Assembly (NCBI GenBank): GCA_002633005.1
Contig: NMRA01000966.1
Span: forward strand, 22,810-86,809
Origin: Phoronis australis
Taxonomy: Eukaryota; Phoronida; Phoronidae
Reading direction: 5' to 3'
DNA: 64,000 bases
Both the position numbers and the translations under genes were made by a program. The stretch's first letter is position 1, and every line of letters starts with the position of its first letter. Below the pieces are notes generated by a model, which did not search any database, was not told the origin of the DNA, and saw nothing but the letters and a program-made list of their open reading frames with translations. This document shows positions 25,814 to 39,100 of the stretch, piece by piece.

Positions 25814-26354
25814 CTCGCTGGTTCCCTGCGTGCTGCTAGGTGGTAGCCAGCATGCAGGTATCGCTCAATTTTCCTTGAGAAATTTTTTTTACACCGGCAG
25901 CACTTTACGCAAACAAACTGGCATGACTGTTGGAGGAAGTGTAAATGTGGTCTGTTGTACAGACAAATGGGTGCTTAAAATTTCTGTTCAAGAAATGTGA
26001 ATCCCAGAAATTGTAGTTGTGCCTTTTTGGAGTGCATCTTTCTATACTGTCGATGACTTTTGTTTACGATACTGTTCTGTATTCATACATTCAGTATGAA
26101 TAACACACTGGTTAAATCGGCCAGATATGTGTTTATTGAGCATATGTGCTTCAAGCATGCAGCTATTAAACATTACTGTAGACTGAAACGAAATAGTTGC
26201 TGCTACGCCACTTGCATGATAAGGCTAAAAATCGTTCGTAGTCCGCCATTTTTTCACGTTGTAAAGCTAACCAATGACTGCCGAGGTTACATCAATCAAT
26301 GCTAAAGCCCGTGCTACTGCGTGATAACTGCTAGGCACGTAGGGAACCAGCGAG
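25814..26354. mobile_element. 541-bp inverted-repeat element (MITE-like)
   Basis: Left end CTCGCTGGTTCCCTGCGTGC; the right end reads on the other strand CTCGCTGGTTCCCTACGTGC. Imperfect inverted similarity continues to about 32 bp (TAGGTGGTA against TAGCAGTTA). No coding capacity. No clear target-site duplication. Confidence 0.7.
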
Positions 26355-26962
26355 CAATGGACCAGATGCTAGTGGCCTCTATAGGACGAGGAGGCAATCG
26401 CATATACAGTGGAAGGGTCTTGTCGTGAAGTCAAACGTGTTCCCTATGCTACGTGCTGGAAAGAAGAAGTACTTCTTGGTACAGCGAGGTGACGATAAGA
26501 GTCATCGGTCCCACGCAATCAGGCCCCTTTGTTTTCTTAAAGTCTCCCACTACACCGTTACACAATAACAACACACTCAGTCACATACCTTCCATATACT
26601 TAAGACAGTTATGTACTAAGTAAAGAACATTAACAATGTTATAAAGAAATGGGAATGAAGACATATGCTCTCAATCCTCCAACTCTCTTGAACAAGAATC
26701 GATATTCGGGAAGTGCAATACAGCCACTTGGCAATGCGAACCCATATCAGAGGAAATGTTCAGAATCGTTTGCTGTTACAAAATCCAATTTAGCAAGATG
26801 TAAACTGTTTTCGTGTTCCCAAAGCACTGTCAGTTTTGAACCACCTTTCACTAATTAAATATCTAAGACCAGTCATTTACAATAAGGCTCCTTTGAGAAC
26901 TTTGTTGTGGGAATACCAAGTAAACAATCTTATCTAGTGTTTCTATCACTCCACTGGCATTA

Positions 26963-27117
26963 TTAGTCCAGCACGATACAGACATCATCTTCGACCTCTA
27001 CAGACATAGATGTTTTCCGTTTTTTGACCGAGGTAGCACTTTCTCCGTCCATGGAACGTTTCCTTTTCGGTGCAGCGTTTATCTCCTCTTCTTCCACTAT
27101 CTCTATCAGGTCATTAT
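26963..27117 (-). CDS. UBA2: UBA2 exon 16 (residues 568-618), C-terminal tail
   Basis: 155 bp including stop TAA (26965-26963). Encodes [20 protein letters not shown] then [20 protein letters not shown] and [15 protein letters not shown] followed by four glutamates resembles the SUMO-interacting motif at human DDVLIVDSDEED. PKRKR and KKRKT look like a bipartite nuclear signal. The last residues DDVCIVLD parallel human DDVIALD. Confidence 0.95.
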
Positions 27118-30100
27118 CTGTGTGCAAAACAAACTCGTTTTAATAAGTTTTATAGATCATGTGAATTTCAAGTACTTACAATAAATTGAACGTTTTCAAC
27201 CATCAATGACTGCGGCCATCCTCAGAAAGATGGGTTATGCGGACTTGATGTATTGCTGTCTAGGGCCACGAAATACGATGTCATAAATGTCAGAAAGAGG
27301 ATACAGACCTATGTCATGATTCATGTCCCCATCACCTGCTTTCCTAATAAATAGGCTTTACTGTATCCAGCGTCTATTTCTGAGGACAACTACACTGACT
27401 CTCTGACAGTTGAAAATGTTCAATTTATAGTGAGTACTCAACTGTGTCCCGCCTAATATTTGACACACCAATCGTATGAAATTACTTACTGAATGTTACC
27501 TGCTAAAATTCTTCAAATATTTAAAGTATAATGCGGCCAGAACATGTTATTTTATTTTGTTCACTTTCTTTAAGATGACTATTTTAGAAAATTCGTCTTC
27601 ACTATTACAGTCTCTACAAACATTGTTCTGGAGTCAAAAACGACTATCTTTACAGAGGTTGAGAAAATGGACAGATACAGAGGAAAACATACAAAACTTA
27701 AATTGCCACTAGGGGGCACTGCATTAGCCAGATCCTTCTGTCATAAAAACACATTTGCCAATTTCCAAGGGGTTCAGCAGATACAGCTGCAGTAGAAGGC
27801 AGACACTCAGACAGAGATGACAGCAATATGCACCAACCCACACACTTATAAGCGTTCTTATGTTGGGTAAATTCTAAATGGTCAACTTCAATGACGTGCA
27901 GCCACGGATTCAGTGTTACTGATTATGCCTGGTTCTGAGCTTTAGCCACATCTTGACTGATGGCTACAATAATTAACAGTGAAAAAAGTTCCAACAGCAC
28001 CACAACAATATCGTACCTTCATTTTCTGCATTGCCGCCATTATTGCTGGTGGAGGGTTCTTCCTCTGGTTTGGCATGCAACTGTGACATGTCCCCGATTA
28101 TTTCAAACTCCTCATCGTCTTCTAGTTTATCTCTAATGAACAGAAAAAAGGCCTAGTATATACTTTGAAACAATAAATTTGCCCTTCGCCCACTGCACCC
28201 TTTTGCACGATTATATTAGTCGTCCTCAGAACATGGTAAACTATATAACGCCCATAATAATCTATAAAAACATACTTCCTGTTCATTAGTTGATAATTTC
28301 CTCAAGTTTTAGTGGAATGTTATCCATTATGAAGTCGTTTTTGGTCAATGTCGCATATTTTACTATTAAATGTACTTAGAATCTTTCTAAGTGATTTGCA
28401 TGAAATGACATAAATGATTCCAACAATGCGAACAATGTGTGCCAGACAGGTTGAATTGCTTAGTTTTATTAACTGTTTCTGGCATCATTGCTCAAGTCAA
28501 AATAAAATTGTAGTGTAATTTGACTGGAACGGAAAAATGTGCGGGTGTCCCGCAACTGGGTACAGTTATCAGAATAAACAAAGGAAGGAATGTGGCTTAC
28601 TTGGACTGATAGACATTTTTGGAAATTGCTCACTGTGTTGTCACCACCTTTCGTTTCAGGAAATGACATTCATATTAGCTTCAATTTTGTAGAAATTGGC
28701 TGAAACAGTTCGAAGTACCTGTTAAAAAGTAAAGTATGCCAAATTGACCAAAAAGGCATTCATAAACATGTTCTCCTTTAGCACTAAATTGTTCTCCATA
28801 GCAACTATGTTTAACGCCCAAACCACAAAATATGTCACAAATATTCTGTCAAACTGGTGACATTGGTATGAACCTAGTAGACAGCTGGCAGACGGCTCTG
28901 GGCACCTTGCCAACCTTCAACCATCCTTGCCACGTCTGATTGGCACCTACTCAACAAAATATTCATGACTGACAGTGTATCCAAGCATATGTTGGAACAG
29001 GACCTTCAGAACTTAATACCTGGCTTTCATAAATGTTAAATAATTAACTGTAGTTATACAAATCTACCAATGTCCAAAGCCATACGCATGAATTATGTTA
29101 ACGACTAGGTTGTAGCACTGTAGGAAATCATCGCAAACAAGTCGCGACCCATTTCTGATGCCAAAGTTGGAGAGGAACTTGTCAGAATTCTGTTCCGTTT
29201 CCCCTTCCTCGCTGGATATGAGTATGGAACCTGAAATGTCAAAAATAAAAAAAAACTATTATACTTAAAGTAAACTGTCTGCCTCCCATCACAAAAACAA
29301 CTTTTGATTTCAACCAATTACTGTTATGAAATGGGTTTCAAATTGACCCTTTCATAAAATCGGAGATGATTTCCATGTTGCAAAAGAACTAAAAATTGAC
29401 CAAGCATGGTCTCAACAAATAAAGAATTGTCAGTTCTTTGCCATAACCAGAAATCACTTGCCATGTAAGGGACAAGTTGAGATCAATTTTATAGAGCTAA
29501 GTAATAGAAGTTCATTTCTTGGATGGAATGCGGGATTCAAACTGACCTGCAGTGAAATTCACTTTTTTCAAGTAGACTTTAAGTCTAAGTCACTTTCAGA
29601 GAACAGTGATTGTTGTTGTATAACACAGCACTTGGAATGACCAATGAGAAAAAAGAAGAAAGTATTCCATGCGATGTATCGTGGTTGTGTGATAGAAATA
29701 TTTTTGTGTCGTAAAATCTAACTAAAATAAACGTTTTTGCATGTGAGTAAAATCAAAATAATGATAAAAGAGATGAAAAAAGAGGAAACTGGAAATCAAA
29801 TATAGAGAAAGAAACCAAAAAAGAGGAAATCCTCTTAAAAGAGGAAAATTCCAAGCCTTGATAACAATCCTGTCTGTAATTCTAGGACTAAGACAAGGTT
29901 AAACATCAATAAATGTTATCACTTCTAGTTTGCGGCTGTTTGAATGTCACGCCACCATTTTCCAAAAAGTTGCCATTTTCAGAGAAAATCAACTCAAAAA
30001 GGCAGAAAAAAGCATCATTAAAATGATTGTAAGTAAGTAACACATCACCTTTATCGTCATCAATTTCTACATCCGGTGCGGCCATACCCAGCTTACTTTT

Positions 30101-33100
30101 GAGAATCTGAAAACAATATGAACACGCGACTGAAAAAGACACACCAAAACTAAAACGTACCAATTGTGGACTTGACATCTGATAATAACAAGCACCAGTG
30201 AGTGTTTATGTAGCACTTATCAAGCTTACGCACACCACAGTCCGTATACATAAACATGCACATGTGAAATGAAACACGCTCACAGTTTAAAACTGTTGGT
30301 CAGATATAAGTTCGGGCAGTTTTTTACTTTTTATTCTTCAAGCAACCGGAGCAATCCCAACGAAAGAGGGAAGCTTTCATAAGGAACTAAGAACTTCCAC
30401 TGAAAATCAAAGGAACGACTCATCAAGAAAGATAATGAAGGTCCTCTCTCAGTTGTGTCTTCAGAGCACACCACACCCACCTAACTGTATCAAGCCAAAG
30501 TGCCAAACTTCAAACTCGAATAAACTCGAAATAACCAATTGAAAGTCCATTCAGTACATAGTGTAAGACAATGGTTTTCAAAGATGGCGGTGCACAGGGC
30601 TTTAACCAATTGAAAGTCCATTCAGTACATAGTGTAAGACAATGGTTTTCAAAGATGGCGGTGCACAGGGCTTTAACCAATTGAAAGTCCATTCAGTACA
30701 TAGTGTAAGACAATGGTTTTCAAAGATGGCGGTGCACAGGGCTTTAACCACCACACCACTGCTGAGCACCCTCACTGGTTCTTTGCCAGCTACACTTGTG
30801 GCCCAAGAAACCATACACCAGCACCACTCCTGGTCTACAGGCATATCCACTGTACCTTGTCTTCGAGTGTCTTGACTGTGGTGGTGGCTGTGTTGAGTTT
30901 GACGGCCACTTCGGGCTTCTCGCAGCAGGCCAGACACTTGGGGTTGGGCTTCATAAGCGTACACGGCACCAGGATGCGCTTACGAGGGTTTGGTTTCTTG
31001 GTGAGGTACACCTGCAAGAAAATTATACCATGGTAAAAAAAAATTTCTACTATTACATGGCAGAAAAGTGGAAATTAGGTTATTAAATTTTGCTAAGAAA
31101 ATCATAACAACTGATAACTTTCTGCTTTGTTGTGACCTTGCTTAGTACTTAACACTTGCTAGTAAATGGCAGCTGGTACACTTTCAAGCGCTTTCAACAA
31201 TGTAGTATGCATTTAATTATGCTAACCTGTTCTTACTGGTCATCAACACCAGATTTGAGAGCCTGTGAAGATGTTCAGTTTGCGGTCAGATTTCTCACTT
31301 TGCATTTAAAATCCTTGGATAATTTACGACTGATTTCTCTCTATATTATTCTCATCAAAATTTGCAAACAACTTTCAACAGTCAACAACAGGGCTTGGAA
31401 TGATCAATGACAAAAAACGCGGAAACTGTTACGGCCTAAAACGCGCGCTACCCAGCTTTCAAATAGTCGATGTGAGCCTTTCGCCGACAAAAGTCGGGAG
31501 GACTAAAAAAAAAAACAAAAAAAAAACATTACCACCATCAGTAGCATGCATCTGCGTCCCTTTAGGTCGTCCGTCCACTCCCACCCCCACACATTTTTGG
31601 CTGTGGAGCCGTAGTATTTGTCACCGCGGTTTCCAATCACACGAGTCGCCATTGAAAATCCCAGATGCCCCGGCAATGTTGACAATTTACGTTCCTCCGA
31701 AACATAAAGAGCAACTTCCGCTTTTCGAGGCGAACGTTGTCGGCAAAGCCGCGGTAAGAAAGGAATTTGCCGCGGAAATTTTATATCAAATCCGATTTTT
31801 TTTACGCGGAAATATAATAAAATGCGCGGACAGAACATTTGAAAAAAGCGGAAAAACGCGTTTCCGCGGAAAATTCCAAGCCCTGCAACAACTTAATGGT
31901 TTGAGAAAGACACAAGAGTGCTTAGTATAAACAATGACCCTGCAACACAGTCTTGAAAAGAAAACAGTACATATACTATCTTGACCAAATCAATGGAAAT
32001 CGTTACAATGGAGTGCTTACAGTTTTACAGTCATCCAGTCTACCCTGCAAGATTTTGAGTGATTCCATCACAATCAATGCTGCTACAACTGCGTTCGTAG
32101 TGGCAATGGCTGGAATGATGTTGCCTGCCATGGCTGTAAAGTAGAATGGAACAACAACTGAGGGAACAGAGTCCCATTTTTTTATTTTCCTTCGAACAAA
32201 GTATATATGGGCCAGGAAAAATGAAGACTTGGGAAGTTGTCTTAAAAAGGGACTTGCATGGGTGATATGACAATATTTTGAGACTGTACAGCTATATTTG
32301 TTATTTTAACTATTAGTTTTCTCATGTCTCTTGGCCGTCTGCTTTATTGTTGCACTATGAACAACTGTCAAAAATACAGAGAGCTCGAGAGAAAATCATT
32401 GAAAATTATTATTAATCGTGAACATTTGTTGTGCGTTCAACAAAATTGTCTACAGGAGGGGCTGCTGTCAAATTATTCTGACGAAAAGAAATGAATAGAT
32501 CATACAAGACACTTCGATGATTTTGTGCAGATTACGTCAAAAATATTGAAACAAAATGACCAAAATTCCTCATCACGATGACCAAGTGCAAGAGGTATTT
32601 ACTGTCATAGTAACAGGAATGACAGCTCACATTATCTGCCACAACGGAGAAACTGGGTTTTATCCAATTATTTTTTACATGTATTGTACAATAAAAAATC
32701 CAACTTTTGAATTCCAACATCTCATCAGAAAATAACATAGAAAATAAATCTGAAACTAAATAAGGCGATCCAGATCCTACCAAGGATACTATTGTTTCAT
32801 GAAATGTAGAATATTCTTGTTGTTTTATATACCGATTTATATCAGAAAATAACAACACAACTGCATTGCCCAAATCATCCAAAATTCTGCAAGCTGCCAG
32901 CATAACTAACATAAGCTTTCCCCCAGGCTGGGTCACGTACATTTGATATCAAACCGTGACTTGAGAGGTATTCCGAAGATGTGAGCTCGGATGTTGGCAG
33001 CCGCTGTCACAAAATCCATTGCAGGGTCATCGTCCTGAAAAATACCATTAATCGGACTGTACGATACTGAAGCCATACATTTGTTCACCACTTTCTTACA

Positions 33101-36100
33101 TAATTAATAGAAAACACAAGTTGGAAAACCCTTTTAAGCACCGGACATGCACTTCAATGAACATGTTCCTTAAGTTTAGTGGAAGAGTATCCAAATCAAC
33201 TGGTCAAATCACCAAAATAAACCCGCAGGCAATCATAAGTATTTTATTTCATGTAATTATTTCAGACTGGGCCCACTTGAAAATCAGTGCATTCACTGAA
33301 GTGGTCACCCGGTATTTTTAAGGAAGTTTAAATAAATAAATAAGTAAAACTTTAAATTACACATAGTTTCTAAAACCTATTAGTTTCTTACATTAACCTC
33401 TAGCCAACCCACATTGACACTACGTGTCGATAAGGTATTTCTCCGGCCATCTTGAGGGATTACAACATTCCACAAACAAGCACAGCTACATGGCATGTCG
33501 TGCCAATGTCAAAGGGCTAGATAGAGGTTGGTTGGTGTAAATAGACCCAACAGATTTTAGAAATGCAGTTACTATATCACCACATCTAAGCGTTTTTTTT
33601 TCCTCCATGCCTGCTTGCCACTTTACAAAAAACCTCCTATTTTTCTATGTATCAGCACTGCGCAAGATTCCCCTAAAGCCACACAGCAACAAATGCACTA
33701 GCCTACCTTGTCCCAGACCAGGATGCCCTCTGACCCCTGTTTGGACAGCTCATCACGGAGGGTGGCCAAGCTGTCTTTGAACATGTTGGCGTAGCTCTCC
33801 ACACTCTCCACCCGCTGATCCTTCATCTCTGACTGGTTTGGAGAGTCACCTGAAACTGCAAGATCTTAAGAACGTGACAATGTAGGACACAAGCAGACAG
33901 CACTGAGACAGCACAAATGATAACCAAAGCCATGGCACAAATCTGGTGCTATTACACAATAATTATCTATTCAGTAGCACAGATTTGATTACAGGGCCAA
34001 GCTCTCAAGTCCGTCCTGCACCCTTTGCGAGGAGTTCAAAATCATGTGATTACTTGAGGATGACCTATGAGGGCTGTTCCAGCAAAATCTGTATGGGAGG
34101 GGGGGAAGGCACTTTTATTTCGTACCCACCGCCCATATTTTTCATTTATTTCTCCAACCCATGACCCATAATTTTTTAATTATTTTTAATAGGTTAAAAT
34201 ATAAAATCCAACACTTGCAAACAAATTGCCTCCAGGAGGACCTGTTAAGAACTTAGATGATTGACAGACAAGAACTAGTTGTCTTGTCCAATATTGTCAA
34301 AAATTAAAGTAGCCTGTGAACAATACTTTTGGCAGCCACCAGGTGTCTCTGTTCACCATGTGTCTATAATTTCAATGAACATTTTTTCAATTATAAGGAT
34401 CTATGAATCTCAAACTGTCTCCACAAACCCTTTTATACTTCTATGTCAAGTGAATATTGGAACTTGTTTATCTTACTCCTCATACTTTTTATTTAAAAAT
34501 CATCAATTTTCTTATATGTGTTAACACTAGTTTAGTGTTGCATAACTTTTCAATTCAATAGGACTGCAGACAAGCACTTGGCTCAAATCAAGTTGCCCAT
34601 GACTTGATTAATGGCTTAGTGAACATATTGCACTCTGTTCACTGGCAATATGGGCTTTTTTGTATTGGGATAACTTGGGATATATGCCAATCGCATTTTT
34701 TGAGTTTTGATTTCTTTGGAGATGTGTTGGCTGAATTAACCAACCTGTCAACGTTAACAGATCAAAAATACCACCCATTTTTAATGCATCACTTCTTACA
34801 GGAACAACCACCCATAATTTGAGTTTTTTTCTGAAGACCACCACCCATGAATTTTTATTCCTAATGCCGTCCTCCCCCTCCCACACGGATTTTACTGGAA
34901 CAGCCCTGACAAGGGTCACGTTGCCCTTGATGATTATTACAGCCCATCGTTGCTGTTGAGGGCAGATTTGCTCTACATAACCTCTATTGAGACTCCAGTA
35001 ATGACATTCTCTGACTAATGTTCAACACTAGACCCAGACTGATAGTATGACAATTGTCCATAGAGTACTTTTCAAAAACAATACCAAAAATAAAATTCAT
35101 CATCAATCAAAGGCATTCCACATTTATTTCCCCTGAAAGCATCTCCATTTAGCCACAACTGATCACAGGATCATTGAGGAAGAAAAATTTGATAAAGCAA
35201 CCAGGTGCTCAAAAAGTAGGTGTAACTAAGCTCTCATGCAAACAGTTTTAAAGCTGGTATGCACCCTGCCCCTGTCACGACGAGATTAAGACTAACAAAA
35301 GTGAAAACTGGCCTCCATTTTCAGATAAAAAGAGACTAGAGAAAAACTGCCGGTACATTATTGTCTCAGATGCGACTCGATGAGTTCATGTAAGCACAGA
35401 AAGCCAGGAAATAGAGCAGTTCCATTACAGAACACTAGAGGGAGTAAAAGCAACAGGTCCATTAACAATTCAATTTTATCCTTAACTAACCTTCAGTGGG
35501 TAGCTCATGCCAGTCGAGCGGGGTCGGAGGTCGCCGGCTCTTCCACAGCGTGTCCATCGACAGCAGGTACTTAATGTCGTTGCAAAACAGCTGCAGCGAA
35601 GAGGTAGAATATTTTGATTTAATGAAACAAGGCAACGTATAAACATCCATTATCGACTAAACAACTGAAAATCACATTTTCAGGAATATTGTTGGATGGC
35701 ATAGCTTTTATCATTTTACAACAAAATTGCCAATCCTCACTATTGTCTACCATATATTTGCTTAAATCAAGACCCGTGACTTAACCATTTAATACGCGAT
35801 TTATTGTGTGAGGTTTAGCTCCATCAACAGATCATTAGACTGTGACTGTAGATGTTGCATGTTTGATTTCGTGCTGAGGCCAATCTCAGAAAATCACTTT
35901 TCTTGCAATGATATCTCTTTAAACACTTCTTGGTTTTCAGTGGTTATACTGTGGTAAGACAGTGGCGGATCTAAGATATCATAAGAGGGGCCCCAACACT
36001 TTGTCTCAGGCAATCGCGTAAAGCCCGACTGCATGAATGAGGGCTTGGACTTCTGAGACTGTGGACCTCCTTGCTGAAATGCAACCACGCGACTAAGAAA

Positions 36101-39100
36101 AAAAACGGGGAGAGGCCTCCTACTTCTTGTTTCAGCTGCTTCGACATTACCAGGGTTAGTTGGGAAACTCAATATTTCCTCACGCTCTTGCTGTCTTCCT
36201 GTTTTATTTTTTGGCAGCAGTTAACAAGGGGGGACATTTTCAACTTGGCAAAGCCCGACCTGTTTACCTTCAAAACTGCATTTGAGTACTTTGGACACCA
36301 GATCTGCAGATTTTTCAGTAAGCGTGCAGATTTTTGTGTACAGACCAAACATTGAAAATTCGAACTTTTCAGCGTGTTCGCGTGTTGAAACTGTGTTCAG
36401 ATTATACTTTTCCTAGTTACTTACCTTTGAAACTGTTTTTAAAATACACGTAGTGATTTCACCACCAATTTTCAGAATTATCTAAGGTGTTTAGTTGGTG
36501 GACTGCACTTGCTGTAGTGAAAAGATTCAGTTAATCAGTAGAAAGGTTCCTTACTGACCATAGTTATATTAATACATGCCGCAATCATGGTAATATACAC
36601 CGTGAATCATGATAAGTTGGATACACACAAAAAGTTCCTTGCTTCAAAAGTTGTGCTCGTTTCTGAGCACAAAAACATATCTGCAAAAAAGTACTCATGG
36701 GTCTGCACTAGACAATGTTTTGCACCAGGCGACGTGTTCTTAATCATTCACAAAAATTTGGAATTGTTATTCATTGCAAGCATCTGTGAACACGTACCAC
36801 CATACTGCATGTGAAAAATCCTTTAGTGTTGCCGTCGACTCAACATGCCGCAAAGTCAATGCGCTCACCACGTGCATAACAAAACAATGTGCTACACAAC
36901 TTGCAGTATAAATTGGGCGGTCCCTTCCATAAGACACCGTCATTCTTCGGAATAACGTGACAAAAACAGATTTCCCTTCTTTCAGGTGCTCCATTCTTCA
37001 CAGCTCAGAATGTGCGGCCACTCATGCTTTGCCATTTTGACAACAGTGCATATTTAGCTGGAGATAGCCGGAATTAAACAAAGTAAACAATCCACCAATC
37101 ATAAAAGTCGTTGTTTGTAGTTTAGGCTGGTGATGATGGATATCGATAGAAGCCTTGCGGTTCGTCAATTATTTTGTAATACTTAGAATGAATTGGAGCA
37201 AGTTTACAACTTCACAGCTCATGATTTTAGTTAAAGTAATATGATTATATACTTTTAATTTCTAATTTCATTTTTACTATTAGCTTATCACTGAGTAACA
37301 AGTCGGTAAATAATCTGCTTCGAATTTGTGTATTTTTGCCTGGTCTTGCATGCGTTCGTACTACACGCCAAATTTTCGTACTGTCAGAATATAGACTGAC
37401 ACTGTTTTTATTTGTATTGCTTTGTTTTGTTATTCTGTTTGATTGGCATGACCCCTGAGTTAAGTACAGTGATGATGATGTAATTTGTTTACTGCAGAAT
37501 AGTATGGAACTTTCTAGAGGACTGAGTTCAGTACAATGATGATGTCATTTGTTTACTACAGTATAGTGAAGAACTTTCTAGAAGACTCCAGCATGACAGT
37601 GATTGATGTAGTCTGGAATATTCTAGAGACTAGTACATGTTTGTAGAATGGTTGGGTAGATTCAGGAAAGTTCTAGAATGTGCTTGAATTGATGAAAAGT
37701 TCCAGAACAATGCATTAGGCTATAAATACACAAGCTCGGGTTTATGTTAGTCAGATCAAGTCAGTTAATCGGTGAGTTCAAGAAAGTTAATCAGGAGATT
37801 ACAGTTGAGTTGCAGTGAAAAGAATCAGCAGTTACAGCGATAGTCAATAGAGAGCCAGCTATAGAGACAGCAGGTTATTGAATCGACGAGTGTAACAGTT
37901 GCTGAACGTGTCTCAGAAGTTCATCACAAGTCAAGGCTTCACAGCACTGGCTGGAGCATAAACAGACATTACGTCGGACATTTTGTTTGAGTAGGCCTGT
38001 GAACATACGGTCAGAATTAATTAAGGATTAAGTCGAACCAGTCTTCAGCCAATCGTCGCACCGAAAGCTATTAGCACCGGTCTGTAACAACCTGCGCCCA
38101 CCCACACACGGGGAAAAACTTGACACGTACGAATCTGCATTTTTTGCGCATGGTACACAGGTTTTCAAAGCCATGCTCAATACAACGTCGACTACCTATT
38201 TGCACAATGGTGACATAATTCATTATTTTATTCTGGCATTGAGATTTCATGGTGAGTTAAAACTACAAGTGTTGAGATGTTTTGGTGCACCGTAACTTGA
38301 AAATTTTAATTTTTACATGGTTTACCATAACCTCCTAACATGGATAATTTGCTGTGTTATTGAAGGTATTTTTGTAAGTATATGGCAACAGAAAAGTGTG
38401 ATTCACACTGGTTTCAATTATAGGAAAACAATAGCATACAATGTCCACGTGACTCGAAAACAGATGGAAAACCCAATACTGCTCTACTAAGCCCAGTCGT
38501 AAGAGTTCATAGAAGCGAACAATACCTTGGTGAATATCTTCATCGCGTCGTAATTAACAGAGTGCGCCCAGTCTCGCGTGGATCTGCGAAGAATTCCGCC
38601 CACAGCATCGTCATTGTTTACTGCCTCTTTTTCAAGTGCCGATTTTCCAGCATCCGCTACAAAATAACCAACACATTTTATCAGAGTACACCAACTAGGC
38701 AACAGCCAATCAGCTGCCAGTCCAGCAGAAACTGTTACATCGCTGCAGGCCAGTCTTAAAAAAATGGTCGAACTGTATGTGCAAAAACTTTAATTTTATT
38801 TAAACTACTATTAATTTGTCCAAAGTTGACTCCTATTAAGATTGAGTGTTCGCATTTGAGAAAAATCGACATTTCCCTTTTGCTCGAGGTCACTCAATGA
38901 GCTGGCTTGACACAATGGCTTATGTTCAATTTGGTACTCCATCTACCGCTTGGTCTCCAAGTTGGTCAATTTGGACAGTCATGTTGAGAATGTGAATCAG
39001 AAGTCAGTTCTTTGACACAAGGTGTGTACTTAGCTGCTTAAAGGGCAATTCGAATTGAAAGTCTTACAGACAGTTTCAATCTGGCAAAAAGCAGGTTGCT

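Larger units (their letters stand above)
23284..26962. other. Convergent spacer between DDX1 and UBA2 stop codons
   Basis: Must contain both 3' UTRs. A minus-strand AATAAA (TTTATT at 24717-24722, another at 25121-25126) could serve UBA2; no clear signal was seen for DDX1. Also contains a dispersed repeat at 23590-23850, a small inverted-repeat element at 24391-24590 and a 541-bp one at 25814-26354. Confidence 0.6.
27118..28016 (-). other. UBA2 intron 15
   Basis: 899-bp GT-AG intron. Holds the inverted-repeat element at 27168-27441 and a consensus CTCF-like site at 27706-27719. Confidence 0.85.
35591..38525 (-). other. UBA2 intron 7
   Basis: 2.9-kb GT-AG intron with the hAT-like fragment at 35961-36235 and the promoter-like or LTR-like segment at 37457-38110. 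The part between shows nothing recognised. Confidence 0.8.

Noticed and set aside
30510-31036. Repetitive open frames on both strands
   Set aside because: Produced by the 71-bp triplication and by the antisense of UBA2 exon 12.
31400-31930. 176-codon plus-strand open frame
   Set aside because: Lies across the 31389-31885 inverted-repeat element in a UBA2 intron, is antisense to UBA2, starts in low-complexity lysine codons and resembles no protein I know.
32532-32942. 136-codon minus-strand open frame
   Set aside because: Begins at the exon 10 donor and runs into intron 10; AT-driven composition, no motif, and the spliced UBA2 reading explains the locus.
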